Shown here piece after piece: positions 43,140 to 53,451 of a stretch of 64,000 bases of DNA. This DNA comes from Rhodanobacteraceae bacterium (GTDB taxonomy: Bacteria; Pseudomonadota; Gammaproteobacteria; Xanthomonadales; Rhodanobacteraceae): assembly GCA_030123585.1 (NCBI GenBank), contig CP126120.1, positions 992,001 through 1,056,000 of the forward strand, written 5' to 3'. The number at the start of each line of letters is the position of its first letter. Position 1 is the stretch's first letter. The position numbers and the translations under genes were made by a program. The notes beneath the pieces were generated by a model. It did not search any database, had not been told where the DNA came from, and was given only the letters and a program-made list of their open reading frames with translations.

Positions 43140-45536
43140 ATGCGCTGGATTCGACGCCTTGTCGTTGCACTGATCATCGTCGCCGTGCTCGTGTTCGCGA
43201 TCGGCTGGCGCCTGCTCGCGGGCAGCCGGCCGCAGACGAACGGCGCCGTCACCGTGCACGGCTTGTCGGCGCCGGTGACGATCGTCCGCGACGCCGATGG
43301 CATTCCCACGATCACCGCGCGCAACCGCGTGGACATTGCGTATGCGCTGGGCTACGTGCACGGCCAGGAACGCTTCTTCCAGATGGACCTGCAGCGCCGC
43401 GACGCCGCGGGCGAACTGGCCGCGCTGGTCGGCGCCAAGGCGCTGCCCGTCGACGAAAGCCACCGCCAGCACCGTTTCCGCGCGTTGGCCGAACGCAAGA
43501 TCGCGGCGATGCCGCCGGAGCGGCGCAAGCTGCTGGACGCCTACACCGCGGGCGTCAACGCCGGGCTCGCGCATCTTGCGGTGCGCCCGTGGGAATACCT
43601 GTTGCTGGGCGTGAAGCCGCGAACGTGGACGGATGCCGACAGCATCCTCACCATCGACGCGATGTTCCTCGACTTGAACCAGGACGGCGATAATCAACGC
43701 GAACTGAACATCGCGCGCCTGCGCGCCGTGTTGCCACGACCGCTCGCCGATTTCCTGCTGGCGCCGTCGCCGCGCTGGGAAGCGCCGATGCAGGGCGGGC
43801 CTTCGCAGCCCGTGCCGATGCCCGATGCGTCCGTGTTCGACCTGCACGGCACGGCGACGCAGAAGGTCGCGCTGGCGCGCGGCGCGCGCGCCGTCGCGGT
43901 GGCCGACGCCGCGAACACCGGCATCGGCAGCAACGGCTTCGCGGTCGCCGGCGCGCTGACCGGCGGCGCGGCGTTGCTCGCCAACGATCCGCACCTGCAC
44001 CTGCGCGTGCCCAACATCTGGTACCGCGCGCAACTGCGCTATCCCGACCCGGCCGATCCGGAAAAAACGATCGTGCTGAACGGCGTCACCCTGCCCGGCG
44101 CGCCGGCGATGGTGATCGGCTCGAACGGCCACATCGCGTGGGGCTTCACCAACAGCAGCGGCGACTGGATGGACTGGGTGCGCGTGCTCCGCGATCCGCA
44201 CGCTCCGTCGCGCTACAAGACCGCGAACGGCTGGGCCACGATCGCGAAGCACGACGAGGCGATCCACGTGAAGGACGCACCCGACGCGCACATCACCGTC
44301 GAGGACACGATCTGGGGCCCGATCATGGGCAGGGACACCGACGGCACGCCGCTGGCGCTGGCGTGGGTCGCACAGGATCCGCGCGCGGTCAATCTCAACC
44401 TGCTGAAACTGGAAACCGCGACCACGGTGGACCAGGCGCTGGCGCTCGCGCCGACCATCGGCATCCCGCCGCAGAATCTGGTGGTCGCCGATGCCCAGGG
44501 GAACATCGGCTGGAGCATCGCCGGCAGCGTGCTCCCGATCCGCTCGGGTTTCGATCCATCGGTTCCCGCCGACTGGTCGAAACCCGGCAGCGGCTGGATC
44601 GGCTACGCCACACCCGAGCAGGATCCGCGCATCGAAAACCCGGCCGGTTCGCGCATCTGGACGGCCAACCAACGGATCGTGGATGGCGCTGCCCTGCAAC
44701 TGATCGGCGATGGCGGCTACGACCAGGGCGCACGCGCGCAGCAGATTCGCGACGACCTCGCCGCGCGCGACCAGTTCGTCCCGCGCGACATGCTGGACAT
44801 CCAGCTCGACGATCGCGCGCTGTTCCTGGCGCGCTGGCAGAAACTGCTGCTCGATGTGCTGAATGCTTCGCACGACCCCGAACTTGTTGCCCTCAAACCA
44901 TTCGTGCAGAACTGGCAGGCACGCGCCGCCACCGGCAGCGTCGGCTACCGGATCGTCCGGATGTTCCGCGACAAGGTGCGCGAAAACGCGCTGGCGCCGT
45001 TCGCGGCGCTCGCGTCGGCGAAGTGGAAAGATTTTGAATGGCCCACGACCGAAGTCGGCGAATACGCGGCGTGGACCATGCTGACGCAACAGCCGGCGTG
45101 GCTGCTCGACCCGAAGTATGCGAGCTGGCACGCGTTGCTGGAAGACACGGCGCGCGAAGTCGCGGACGAACTGGCGGCGCTGCCGGGGCCGCTCGCGAAC
45201 AAGACCTGGGGACGACACAACACCGCGAAAATCGACAATCCACTGTCGGTGGCATTGCCGAAATGGCTGGCGAAGTTCGTCGACATGCCGCACGACGAAC
45301 TCGCCGGCGACAACGACATGCCGCGCGTCATGCGCCGCGCATTCGGCGCCTCGATGCGGATGGACGTGCAGCCCGGCAACGAGGCACACGGCATCCTGGA
45401 AATGCCGGCCGGGCAATCCGACAACCCGTTGTCGCCGTGGTTCGGCAAGGGACACGAAGCATGGGTGCACGGCAACCCGGCGCCGCTGTTGCCGGGGCCG
45501 GCCAAGTACCGGCTGACCCTGGAGCCCTCGCAGTGA
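43140..45536 (+). CDS. penicillin acylase family protein (Ntn hydrolase)
   Basis: A 798-residue precursor of the S45 family. After an N-terminal hydrophobic segment (about 5-25), the alpha-chain region contains DIAYALGYVHGQERFFQMD. Autocatalytic cleavage is expected before the Ser of TGIGSNGFAV, giving a beta chain with N-terminal catalytic Ser. Relatives include penicillin acylases and acyl-homoserine-lactone acylases; the substrate cannot be told. The ATG at 43140 is preferred over a GTG at 43119. The glycosidase-like lipoprotein gene follows closely. Confidence 0.9.
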   Translation: MRWIRRLVVALIIVAVLVFAIGWRLLAGSRPQTNGAVTVHGLSAPVTIVRDADGIPTITARNRVDIAYALGYVHGQERFFQMDLQRRDAAGELAALVGAKALPVDESHRQHRFRALAERKIAAMPPERRKLLDAYTAGVNAGLAHLAVRPWEYLLLGVKPRTWTDADSILTIDAMFLDLNQDGDNQRELNIARLRAVLPRPLADFLLAPSPRWEAPMQGGPSQPVPMPDASVFDLHGTATQKVALARGARAVAVADAANTGIGSNGFAVAGALTGGAALLANDPHLHLRVPNIWYRAQLRYPDPADPEKTIVLNGVTLPGAPAMVIGSNGHIAWGFTNSSGDWMDWVRVLRDPHAPSRYKTANGWATIAKHDEAIHVKDAPDAHITVEDTIWGPIMGRDTDGTPLALAWVAQDPRAVNLNLLKLETATTVDQALALAPTIGIPPQNLVVADAQGNIGWSIAGSVLPIRSGFDPSVPADWSKPGSGWIGYATPEQDPRIENPAGSRIWTANQRIVDGAALQLIGDGGYDQGARAQQIRDDLAARDQFVPRDMLDIQLDDRALFLARWQKLLLDVLNASHDPELVALKPFVQNWQARAATGSVGYRIVRMFRDKVRENALAPFAALASAKWKDFEWPTTEVGEYAAWTMLTQQPAWLLDPKYASWHALLEDTAREVADELAALPGPLANKTWGRHNTAKIDNPLSVALPKWLAKFVDMPHDELAGDNDMPRVMRRAFGASMRMDVQPGNEAHGILEMPAGQSDNPLSPWFGKGHEAWVHGNPAPLLPGPAKYRLTLEPSQ

Positions 45537-45591
45537 ACGCTCGCGGCGCGCCGACTTGCACCGCGAGCCGCGAACCCGCGACCATCCCACG

Positions 45592-46404
45592 ATGATCGCC
45601 AACATGCCTGTCAACTGCCGCCGTCGACCGCTTGCACCCAGGTTCGCACTGCTGGCCGTTCTCTCGCTGTTGTGCGCATGCACGCAGGCCTCGCACGGCA
45701 TTGCCAGTCACGACGTGGTGCTCGACAACATCCACTTCCGGGTCGTGACCATTGATCTTGCCAAGGCCGACCTGAGCCTGCACTGGCGCGATCCCGAAAC
45801 GGGCCAGCCGTTCGCCAGCATCCATGCGCTGCAGGCGTGGGGAGCGACGCACGACCGCACCCTGCTGCTCGCGGCGAACGCCGGCATCTACGACGCGCAG
45901 GGCGAACCGCTGGGCCTGTATGTCGAGAACGGCAAGGCATTGAAGCCGCTCAACACCGCGCATGGAAACCCGGCCTCGGGCAATTTCTCGCTGCTGCCGA
46001 ACGGCGTATTCGCGATCGATGTCGACGGCCACGCCTCGGTACAAACCACCGCCGACTTCGCCACGGCGCACGCGCAACCGCGCTGGGCCACGCAGTCCGG
46101 CCCCATGTTGGTGATCGACGGCAAGATCAATCCGAACTTCGACGTCGGTTCCGACAGCACCAAGTGGCGCAGCGGCGTGTGCACGCCCAAGCCGAATGAA
46201 GTCGTGTTCGCCGTCAGCACCGCGCCGGTGAATTTCCACGAATTCGCGCGGCTGTTCCGCGACAAGCTCGGCTGCCGCGACGCGCTCTACCTCGACGGCA
46301 CGCTCTCGCAAATCTACGTCGATGGCAACTACTACGGCGCGCCGGCGTTCATGGTGAAGCCTTACGCCGGGATTTTCGCGGTGTTTGCGCCACCATCGAA
46401 ATGA
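45592..46404 (+). CDS. phosphodiester glycosidase-like lipoprotein
   Basis: A 270-residue protein with a lipoprotein-type signal (LAVLSLLCAC). The domain resembles phosphodiester glycosidase/NAGPA (PF09992). Segments visible are LLAANAGIYDAQGEPLGLYV, SGPMLVIDGKINPNF, and DALYLDGTLSQIYV. Related proteins act on exopolysaccharide or sugar-phosphodiester bonds; the substrate is unknown. The start (45592 or 45604) lies about 55 nt after the acylase stop. Confidence 0.82.
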   Translation: MIANMPVNCRRRPLAPRFALLAVLSLLCACTQASHGIASHDVVLDNIHFRVVTIDLAKADLSLHWRDPETGQPFASIHALQAWGATHDRTLLLAANAGIYDAQGEPLGLYVENGKALKPLNTAHGNPASGNFSLLPNGVFAIDVDGHASVQTTADFATAHAQPRWATQSGPMLVIDGKINPNFDVGSDSTKWRSGVCTPKPNEVVFAVSTAPVNFHEFARLFRDKLGCRDALYLDGTLSQIYVDGNYYGAPAFMVKPYAGIFAVFAPPSK

Positions 46405-46491
46405 CTTTGTTGCCGGCGGCGCCTTCTACCTGACCAGGTCCTGCCCCAAGCCGCCCGTGCGCGGAGCGCTACCAGTCCGCGTAGCACGTAG

Positions 46492-46508
46492 CGTGCGCTT
46501 TGCGCACG
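46492..46508. terminator. short hairpin between convergent genes
   Basis: CGTGCGC and GCGCACG pair around TTT in the 151-nt gap between the lipoprotein gene and dapE, whose stops face each other. It lacks a T-run. The rest of the gap holds nothing recognised. Confidence 0.35.
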
Positions 46509-46555
46509 ATCGGCGACACCCAACTCGGTGTAGCCTACCTGGCACCTGCCGGCAA

Positions 46556-47689
46556 TCAGGCGAGCAATCGCTCGACGATCGCGAAATACAGCCCCGGAAG
46601 CTTTTCCAGGTCTGCGAGCACCACGCATTCGTCGACCTTGTGGATGGTCGCGTTGACGGGTCCGATCTCGACGACTTCCGCGCCCAGCGGCGCGATGAAG
46701 CGTCCGTCCGAGGTGCCACCGCCGGTGCTGGGTTCGGGTTCGATGCCGCACACGTCGCGGCAGACCTCGATCACGACTTCGCGCAACCTGCCGCCTTCGG
46801 GTGAATGGAATGGCTCGCCGGACAGGTTCCATTCGAGCGCGTAATCGAGTCCGTGTGATTGCAGGATGGCCTCGGTGCGCGCGCGCAGCGAATCCGCGCT
46901 GCTGGCCGTGCCGAAGCGGAAGTTCGCATCGACGACGACGCTGCCCGGAATCACGTTCAGCGCACCGGTGCCGCCGTGGATGTTGGAAACCTGGAACGTG
47001 GTGGGCGGAAAATCCGCGTTGCCTTCGTCCCAGCACGTGGCCGCCAGTTCCGCCAACGCCGGCGCGACCGCGTGGATGGGATTTTTGGCCTTGTCGGGAT
47101 ACGCAACGTGGCCCTGCACGCCGTGCGCGACCAGCCGGAACGACAGCGACCCGCGGCGCCCGACGCGGATCAGGTCGCCCAATCTTTCCTGCGACGACGG
47201 CTCGCCCACCACGCACCAGTCGATGCGTTGGCCGGCGTCGCGGAAGTGCTGCGCGACACGCCGCACCCCATCGAGATTGGTCGGGCCTTCCTCGTCGCTG
47301 GTCAGCAGCAAGGCCAGCGTACCCGCGTGCGCGGGATGCGCCGCGACGAATTGCTCCAGCGCCACCGTCATCGCGGCGGCACCCGACTTCATGTCGGCCA
47401 CGCCGCGCCCGAACAACCTGCCGTCGCGCACCGTCGGTTCGAACGGCGGCGAAGTCCAGTCCGCTTCCGGGCCGCTGGGCACCACGTCGATGTGCCCGAG
47501 GAACACCAGCACCGGCGCGCCCTGCCCGTGCGTCGCCCACAGGTTGGACACCTCGCCGTAGCGCAGGCGCTCGCAACGGAAGCCGGCACGTTCCAGACGC
47601 TCGGCGACCAGCGTGATGCAGCCCGCTTCGTCGGGCGTCAGCGAACGGCGGCGGACCAGTTCGCAGGTTAGATCGAACACCTCGGACAT
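46556..47689 (-). CDS. dapE: succinyl-diaminopimelate desuccinylase
   Basis: A 377-residue M20 zinc enzyme of the lysine/DAP pathway that splits N-succinyl-LL-DAP. Metal and catalytic motifs are [29 protein letters not shown] and the late [11 protein letters not shown]. The length fits the family. It is on the same strand as dapD (49665), which makes its substrate two steps earlier; the two are separated by three small genes. Confidence 0.96.
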   Translation of the reverse strand: MSEVFDLTCELVRRRSLTPDEAGCITLVAERLERAGFRCERLRYGEVSNLWATHGQGAPVLVFLGHIDVVPSGPEADWTSPPFEPTVRDGRLFGRGVADMKSGAAAMTVALEQFVAAHPAHAGTLALLLTSDEEGPTNLDGVRRVAQHFRDAGQRIDWCVVGEPSSQERLGDLIRVGRRGSLSFRLVAHGVQGHVAYPDKAKNPIHAVAPALAELAATCWDEGNADFPPTTFQVSNIHGGTGALNVIPGSVVVDANFRFGTASSADSLRARTEAILQSHGLDYALEWNLSGEPFHSPEGGRLREVVIEVCRDVCGIEPEPSTGGGTSDGRFIAPLGAEVVEIGPVNATIHKVDECVVLADLEKLPGLYFAIVERLLA

Positions 47690-47740
47690 GCTGCACGGCC
47701 CACGTGGCGATGAACGCCGCGCAGCATAGCAACGCCAGGT

Positions 47741-48802
47741 TCAACCCGCGATCACGGTTCCGAGCAAGTGGCCGACGCCATACGTGATCGCCGCGGCGGC
47801 CGCGGTGATCGCCAACTGCCGCGCGATCGAGAACACCAACCCGCGCCCGGTGAACAGCGACGTGCCGATCGCGATCAGGCACAGCCCGGCGAATGTCACC
47901 GCCATGCTGGCGAACAGCGCAACGCGTCCGCCGGCGAAGAAATACGGCACCACCGGGAAGATGGCGCCGAACGCGAAGAAGCAGAACGAGGAGATCGAGG
48001 CGCTCCAGGCCGAGCCGCCGAGCTCGGAGGGATCGACACCCAGGTCCTCGCGCACCACCGTATCCAGCGCGGTGCGCGGCGTTTCCGCCAGATGCTCGGC
48101 CAGGTGTTCGGCCTGGGCACGATCCAAGCCCTTGTCGCGATAGATGCCGGCGATGTGGCGCACGCCGTCCTCGGGCGCCACCGCCAGGCGTTCGGCGCGT
48201 TCGGTGATCTGGGCCTGGTAGAACTCGCGCGAACTGTTCACCGACAACCACTCGCCCAGCGCCATCGAACACGAACCCGCCACCAGTCCCGCGAGGCCGG
48301 CCAGCAGCACGGCGTGGTTGCCGGTGTTGGCGCCGGCCATGCCCATCACCAGGCTGACGTTGGACACCAGCCCGTCGTTGGCGCCCAGCACCGAGGCACG
48401 CAAGGTGTTGCCGCCTGCCGCGCGATGGCGATGGACGCGCGCGTTCGCATCGTCGGCGACGAAGTGATCGCGGTGGCCGCTGCGATCGACCGGCGTTTCC
48501 AGGTGGTCGGCATGTTCCAGCCGCACCACGGTCGGCATCACGAAACCGGTGCCGAACCATTGCGCCAGCGCACCCAGCACGCGCACGCGCACCCGTGGAT
48601 GCGGCGCCGGCACCGCCACGCCCAGCGCACCCAAGCGGGATTCCCAGAACGCCGCATTGGCACGCTCGCCTTCGGCAATGCGCTGATAAACCTGTGCCAG
48701 GCGCGGGTCGGACGCGACTGCCGCGAGCCGCGCGTACAGGGCTGCGTTGTCGCGCTCGACGCGCAGGTTGCGCAGGCAGCTTCGCGCATCGTTGCAGCTC
48801 AT
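47741..48802 (-). CDS. ferritin-like/VIT1 fusion iron transporter
   Basis: A 353-residue protein joining an N-terminal ferritin-like (rubrerythrin-type) helical domain to a VIT1/CCC1 membrane domain. The N-terminal domain has ERDNAALYARLA and YQRIAEGERANAAFWE, whose Glu residues can bind iron. The membrane domain has VLGANDGLVSNVSLVMG, ALGEWLSV and five helices. This Er-VIT1 architecture occurs in MbfA of alphaproteobacteria, which exports iron. A role in iron efflux is inferred. It lies between dapE and the ArsC-like gene. Confidence 0.87.
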   Translation of the reverse strand: MSCNDARSCLRNLRVERDNAALYARLAAVASDPRLAQVYQRIAEGERANAAFWESRLGALGVAVPAPHPRVRVRVLGALAQWFGTGFVMPTVVRLEHADHLETPVDRSGHRDHFVADDANARVHRHRAAGGNTLRASVLGANDGLVSNVSLVMGMAGANTGNHAVLLAGLAGLVAGSCSMALGEWLSVNSSREFYQAQITERAERLAVAPEDGVRHIAGIYRDKGLDRAQAEHLAEHLAETPRTALDTVVREDLGVDPSELGGSAWSASISSFCFFAFGAIFPVVPYFFAGGRVALFASMAVTFAGLCLIAIGTSLFTGRGLVFSIARQLAITAAAAAITYGVGHLLGTVIAG

Positions 48803-48809
48803 GCGCGCC

Positions 48810-49163
48810 TCATCTCCCGAAAAGTCTCTTGAAGGCGTTGTCGCTGAAACCGACGCTGACCTCGCCGTCGTCGCGCACCACCACAGGCCGCCGGATCAGC
48901 GCTGGATATTCCTTGAGCAGCAGCGTCCATTCGGGATCGCTGCCGGGGTTCTTCCGCTGCGGCAACAAATTGCGCCAGGTGGTCGAAGCCTTGTTGACCA
49001 GTTTTTCCCAGCCGCCCAGTTGCTGCGCCCAGGCCTTCAGCGTCGCCGCCGGCACCGGATTCGCGCGGTAATCGACAAACGTGTGCGCGACGCCGAAGCG
49101 GTCCAGCCAGTTGCGTGCCTTGCGGCAGGTGTCGCAGGTGGGGAGGCCATAGACGGTAATCAC
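48810..49163 (-). CDS. ArsC/Spx-family reductase (YffB-like)
   Basis: A 117-residue thioredoxin-fold protein with the redox CDTC motif (Cys10, Cys13) and the family segments TFVDYRANP and YPALIRRPVVV. It is annotated as arsenate reductase in many genomes, but this YffB-type branch sits by habit next to dap genes in gammaproteobacteria and is not tied to arsenic resistance. No arsenic transporter is nearby. Its start overlaps the stop of the upstream membrane protein gene. Confidence 0.88.
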   Translation of the reverse strand: MITVYGLPTCDTCRKARNWLDRFGVAHTFVDYRANPVPAATLKAWAQQLGGWEKLVNKASTTWRNLLPQRKNPGSDPEWTLLLKEYPALIRRPVVVRDDGEVSVGFSDNAFKRLFGR

Positions 49164-49642
49164 GCGAATGCTCCGCGACGTGCCTGATCGACGCGTCGCA
49201 TCAGGTCTTCGGCCACAGCGTTGCGGGCAAACGGGTTGAGCCTGAACACCGGCATCTTGGGGATGAAGGCGATTTCATCGCCCAACTCGCAGGGACTACG
49301 CAAGCGCAATGTCACCCGCTTCGGATTGGTGAACTGGCTCATGCTGACGTTGAGGATGTCGGCCAGCGGAATTCGTTTCTCGATGGCGCCCTTGCGTACC
49401 AGCAGGTAGTCCCCGCCATCCTGAACTTCATCGGCCAGGTCCCAAAGCAATTTTCGAAAAAGCAGAAAGCCGAATACCAGCATCAGTGCCGGCACCAACA
49501 GGAACACGATGTTGCCTGGGGACGATGCATGCGACACGTTCGCGGTCACGCCCAAAATCAGGACCAGCGCAACCCCGCCCAACCATATTGCGGGGAAAAT
49601 CCGCTTGGCGAAAAAAGTCTGTCTTGAGGAAATGACGTTCAC
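49160..49642 (-). CDS. two-helix membrane protein, unknown
   Basis: A 160-residue protein with two membrane helices (about 16-34 and 44-62) and a soluble C-terminal beta-rich part (LVRKGAIEKRIPLADILNVS, then VTLRLRSPCELGDEI) that resembles PH-like domains of small membrane proteins. The function is unknown. It lies between dapD and the ArsC-like gene and overlaps the latter by 4 nt, so it is read in the same transcript. Confidence 0.7.
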   Translation of the reverse strand: MNVISSRQTFFAKRIFPAIWLGGVALVLILGVTANVSHASSPGNIVFLLVPALMLVFGFLLFRKLLWDLADEVQDGGDYLLVRKGAIEKRIPLADILNVSMSQFTNPKRVTLRLRSPCELGDEIAFIPKMPVFRLNPFARNAVAEDLMRRVDQARRGAFA

Positions 49643-49664
49643 GCTTCCCCTGTGATCCGGATGA

Positions 49665-50492
49665 CTACTCGACGGTGCTTCTCAACAACTCGTTGATGGA
49701 CGTCTTCGCGCGCGTCTTCTCGTCCACGCGCTTGACGATCACTGCGGCGTACAGGCTGTGCGAACCGTCCGCAGCAGGCAGCGAGCCCGCCACCACCACG
49801 CTGCCCGCGGGCACGCGCCCATAGCTGATCGTTTTCGTGGCGCGATCGTAGATGCGCGTGGACTGCCCGAGGAACACGCCCATGCCGAGCACGCTGCCGC
49901 GCTCGACCACCACCCCTTCCACGACTTCCGAGCGCGCGCCGATGAAGCAGTCGTCCTCGATGATGGTCGGGCTGGCCTGCAAGGGTTCCAGCACGCCGCC
50001 GATGCCGACGCCGCCGGACAGGTGCACGCGCGCGCCGATCTGCGCGCACGACCCGACCGTGGCCCAGGTATCCACCATCGTGCCGGCGCCGACGTATGCG
50101 CCGACGTTGACGTAGCTCGGCATCAGCACCGCGTCTTTGCCAATGAACGCGCCGCGCCGCACCAGCGCGCCCGGCACCACGCGCGCACCGGCGTCGCGGA
50201 ACGCCGTCTCGCCGGCACTTGCGAAACGCAGCGGCACCTTGTCGAACGCGGCCATCGGTCCGCCATCCATCACACGCATGTCGTGCGCGCGGAAATACAA
50301 CAGGATCGCGCGCTTCACCCACTGGTTGACGCGCCAGCCACCCTCTCCGTCCGGTTCGGCCACGCGCAAGGCGCCTGCTTCAAGCGCATCCATGACCTGA
50401 TCGAGCGGAGCGCGCAATGCGCCCGCATCGGCCGCAGCCAGCGAAGCACGCCTTTCCCACGCGGCGTCGATCAATCCTTCCAGCTCATGCAT
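49665..50492 (-). CDS. dapD: tetrahydrodipicolinate N-succinyltransferase
   Basis: A 275-residue trimeric left-handed beta-helix enzyme that succinylates tetrahydrodipicolinate in the lysine/DAP pathway. An N-terminal helical part is followed by hexapeptide repeats with [20 protein letters not shown] and [15 protein letters not shown]. Length matches E. coli DapD (274). The start overlaps the end of glnD by 8 nt, so the two are coupled. Confidence 0.97.
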   Translation of the reverse strand: MHELEGLIDAAWERRASLAAADAGALRAPLDQVMDALEAGALRVAEPDGEGGWRVNQWVKRAILLYFRAHDMRVMDGGPMAAFDKVPLRFASAGETAFRDAGARVVPGALVRRGAFIGKDAVLMPSYVNVGAYVGAGTMVDTWATVGSCAQIGARVHLSGGVGIGGVLEPLQASPTIIEDDCFIGARSEVVEGVVVERGSVLGMGVFLGQSTRIYDRATKTISYGRVPAGSVVVAGSLPAADGSHSLYAAVIVKRVDEKTRAKTSINELLRSTVE

Positions 50493-53175
50493 GTCCGTTC
50501 TCCTGGGAGCCCGCCATGCTGCCCGGCGCGAGCCGCCGCTGCAATGCTTCGCGCAACGATTCCTGCAATGCGTGGTCGAGTGGCTCGTCGTGGCGATCGC
50601 TCAATTCGAAGAAGTCCTCGACCTGGTCGCCGAAGGTCGCGATGCGCGCGTCGTGCACGCGTACGCCGACATCCAGGAACGCCTGCGCGATGGCGACCAG
50701 CAGGCCCGGCCGGTCGCTGCAACTCAGCGCAAGGCGCGTCAGCGATTGTCCCTCGGCGCCACGGAAATCGATGCGCGGCGGCCGCTGGAAATGCCGCAGG
50801 CGACGCGTGAGACTGCGGTGCGCCGGCTGCGTTCGCAGCGTGTCGCCAGCCAGTACGCGTTCGAGTTCCGCACGTATGGTATCGGCGCGCGCAGGCGGCA
50901 CCGACGCCTGCGTGCCCGCCTCCAGCACCGTGAACGCGTCCAGCGCGCGTCCGTCGAGCGAGGTCATGACGCGCGCAGCCACCACGTCGAGGCGCAAGCG
51001 GTCCAGCGTTGCGGCCACCGCCGCGAACACGCCGTCGCGGTCGGGCGTGCACACGAAGATTTCCGTCCCGCCGCGCACGCCCGGCGGCCGCACGGCCACC
51101 ACCGTCGCCGCGCCCGCGGATTTCAGCAGCACCGCGACCTGCCACGCCAGCAAGACCGGCGACTGGCGCAGGAGCGCCGCTTCCGGAAAGGTGTCCAGCA
51201 CGCGCGCCGACACGGTGGGATCGTGGCCATACCCGCGTAGCAGCGCGAGTGCGCTCTGGCGGTTTTCGTGCACCCGCACCTCGGCCCGCGCCGGGCGTTC
51301 CAGGTCGCGCCGCAGCACGTAGCGCGCGGCGAGGTACAGGCCCGCGAGCAAGTAATCCTTCCACGAGTTCCAGAGTTTCGGACTGGTGCCGGCGATGTCG
51401 GCGATGGTCAGCAGGTACAGCATGTCCAGGCGGTCCCAGTCGCCCACCTGCACCGCGAACCGGTGCACGACTTCAGGATCGTCGATGTCCTGCCGCTGCG
51501 CGGTCTCGCTCATCAGCAAATGCCAGCGCACCAGCCACGCGACTTCGTCGATGTCGTCGCCGCCAAGCCCGAGGCTGCGGCAGAACGCGCGCGCCTCGGT
51601 TTCACCCAGTTGCGAATGGTCGCCGCCGCGGCCCTTGGCGAGGTCGTGGAACAGCCCGGCCAGCAGCAACAATTCGGGTTTCTCCAATCGCGCAAAGGCT
51701 TCGCAGGCCAGCGGCAGCACCGCGCGTGTTTCCGGCTCGGCATAGCGCGCGATGTTGCGCAGCACGCGCAGGGTGTGCTCGTCCACCGTATAGACGTGGA
51801 ACAGGTCGTACTGCATGCGCCCCACCACGCTCGCGAACGGCGGCAGGATCGCGGCCAGCACGCCGTGCCTGGCCAGCCCGTCCAGCACACGCACCGCGCC
51901 GGCGCCACGCCGCAGCAGCGCGTGGAAGGCAGCCAACGCCGCCGGATTGCGCGACAAATCGTCATAGTGCTCGACCAGTGCGTGCTCCACCGCGCGCATC
52001 GTCGCGGCGGTGATGCCGGTGCAGCCCTCGACATCGAAACGCCGGACGAACACCTCGACCAGGCCCTCGGGCGCGCGCGACAACCAATCCGGGTCGCGCA
52101 GTTCGAGGCGGCTGCCGCGCATCACGAAGTGCGCGTCGAGATCGCGCGGCGGCGGCAGCGGATGCAGGTATTCCTGCAGGCGTTCCAGCAACTGCACCAG
52201 CAGGCGTTCGGTGGCGCCGGCCGCGCGGAAGTATTCCTGCATGAAATGTTCGACCGCGTCGTTGCCGGACGCGCCGGCGGCCGCGTGGCCCAGCCGCGCC
52301 GCCAACGCGCGCTGCCAGTCGAACAACAGGCGTTCCTCGGCACGGCCGGCTTCGAGGTGCAGGGCGTAGCGGTCGCGGCGCAGTATCTCGCGTGCCTCGC
52401 GCAGCGCGTCGCGCTCGCTGGCTTCGAGCAGCCGCGCCTGCACCAGGCCATCCAGCGTATCGACGCCGACCAGCCGCTTGCCCAGCCAGCGGATCAGGTC
52501 GAGGTTGCGCAATCCGCCGGGACCGTCCTTGAGGTCGGGTTCGAGATTGTGGGTGGTGTCGTCGAAACGCGCGTGGCGACCCGCGCGCTCATCGAGCTTG
52601 GCGGCGAGATAGGCGTCCGGCGGCCACAACGCGGGATCGTCGAGCAGCGCCTGCAACGAATGTGCGAAACGCTCCGCCCCGGCCAGCCGGCGCGCGTCCA
52701 GCAGGCTGGTGAAGACGCTCACGTCCGCGGCGGCCAGCTCGCGGCATTGCGCAAGCGGACGCACCGCCTGGCCCGGCTTCAGGCCGAGATCCCACAGGCA
52801 GGCGAAGAACGCTTCCAGGCCGCGCATCAGCGGCGCTTCGGGCTCGGGATCGTGCAGCACCAGCAGGTCGATGTCCGAATACGGAAACAGCAGGCCATGC
52901 CCGAAACCGCCCACCGCGAACAACGCCGCGGCGCCCGTGTCGCCGACGAACGCCGACCACACGTGCGTGCACACCACGTCGACGACATGCGCCCGAGCCC
53001 GCGCAAGCTCGCGCGCATCCGCGCCATCCCGGAACGCCACCGTCAGCGCGCGCGCATGATCGTCCAGCAGTTGCCGCAACCCCGCGCGCGCATCGCGCGA
53101 CACGCCGGCGCGCGGCAGCGCGGGGGGGAGACGGGGTGATACGGGAATCGTGAATCGGGAATCGGGAATCGCCAC
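50485..53175 (-). CDS. glnD: PII uridylyltransferase/uridylyl-removing enzyme
   Basis: An 896-residue bifunctional nitrogen sensor. The nucleotidyltransferase site [19 protein letters not shown], the HD hydrolase site [15 protein letters not shown] and two C-terminal ACT domains that bind glutamine are all present. It uridylylates PII proteins when glutamine is low and reverses this when it is high. The best start is a GTG at 53175 with GGAG 7 nt upstream. The first dozen codons then come from a 7-bp tandem array ([11 protein letters not shown]), so copy-number change there would frameshift the gene or move the start. Confidence 0.95.
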   Translation of the reverse strand: MAIPDSRFTIPVSPRLPPALPRAGVSRDARAGLRQLLDDHARALTVAFRDGADARELARARAHVVDVVCTHVWSAFVGDTGAAALFAVGGFGHGLLFPYSDIDLLVLHDPEPEAPLMRGLEAFFACLWDLGLKPGQAVRPLAQCRELAAADVSVFTSLLDARRLAGAERFAHSLQALLDDPALWPPDAYLAAKLDERAGRHARFDDTTHNLEPDLKDGPGGLRNLDLIRWLGKRLVGVDTLDGLVQARLLEASERDALREAREILRRDRYALHLEAGRAEERLLFDWQRALAARLGHAAAGASGNDAVEHFMQEYFRAAGATERLLVQLLERLQEYLHPLPPPRDLDAHFVMRGSRLELRDPDWLSRAPEGLVEVFVRRFDVEGCTGITAATMRAVEHALVEHYDDLSRNPAALAAFHALLRRGAGAVRVLDGLARHGVLAAILPPFASVVGRMQYDLFHVYTVDEHTLRVLRNIARYAEPETRAVLPLACEAFARLEKPELLLLAGLFHDLAKGRGGDHSQLGETEARAFCRSLGLGGDDIDEVAWLVRWHLLMSETAQRQDIDDPEVVHRFAVQVGDWDRLDMLYLLTIADIAGTSPKLWNSWKDYLLAGLYLAARYVLRRDLERPARAEVRVHENRQSALALLRGYGHDPTVSARVLDTFPEAALLRQSPVLLAWQVAVLLKSAGAATVVAVRPPGVRGGTEIFVCTPDRDGVFAAVAATLDRLRLDVVAARVMTSLDGRALDAFTVLEAGTQASVPPARADTIRAELERVLAGDTLRTQPAHRSLTRRLRHFQRPPRIDFRGAEGQSLTRLALSCSDRPGLLVAIAQAFLDVGVRVHDARIATFGDQVEDFFELSDRHDEPLDHALQESLREALQRRLAPGSMAGSQENGHA
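53142..53169. repeat. four heptamer copies (CGGGAAT) at the 5' end of glnD
   Basis: Three exact copies and one with a single change lie inside the first codons of glnD as annotated. The unit is the same as in the six-copy array at 3365-3406. Confidence 0.85.
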
Positions 53176-53235
53176 CGAGCTGCTCCAAGGGGATTCAGGT
53201 CACGGCGCTGCACGTCCAGGGAAGGTCTGATTTTG

Positions 53236-53407
53236 CCCGTCATCCCGGCGACGCGGGGAGCGGCCAAGGCGCCATCCATGGCCGAAAAACTCCGTGACCG
53301 CGCTTTGAGAAGCGAGGAAAGCCGGGATCCAGGTTGCTGTCACGAGAGCCAAGATGGATTCCGGGTTCCGTTCGCGATGAAGCCGCGAACGGCCCCGGAA
53401 TGACGAC
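53236..53407. repeat. composite palindromic repeat between glnD and map
   Basis: The right half (53354-53407) equals the right half of the cruciform at 23173-23300 except for two compensating bases in the hairpin stem (C-G becomes T-A). The left half begins GTCATCCCGGCG and pairs with GCCGGGAT near 53322. No gene lies in this 276-nt gap. Confidence 0.85.
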
Positions 53408-53426
53408 GTGATAGTTACTCTCTGCC

Positions 53427-53447
53427 GAGTCCCGAGTCCCGAGTCCC
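53427..53447. repeat. three exact heptamers GAGTCCC
   Basis: This is a 21-bp tandem array ending 5 nt before the map stop codon region. The unit differs by one base from the complement of the GGGAATC-type heptamer. Confidence 0.85.
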
Positions 53448-53451
53448 GCTC

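Noticed and set aside
48810..49163. Arsenic resistance operon
   Set aside because: The ArsC-like protein belongs to the YffB type and no arsenite pump or ArsR is nearby.
53262..53345. Fourth copy of the double-hairpin element between glnD and map
   Set aside because: Only GCGCCATCCATGGCC resembles the right hairpin; the left GATC hairpin and the CCACAACA end are missing.
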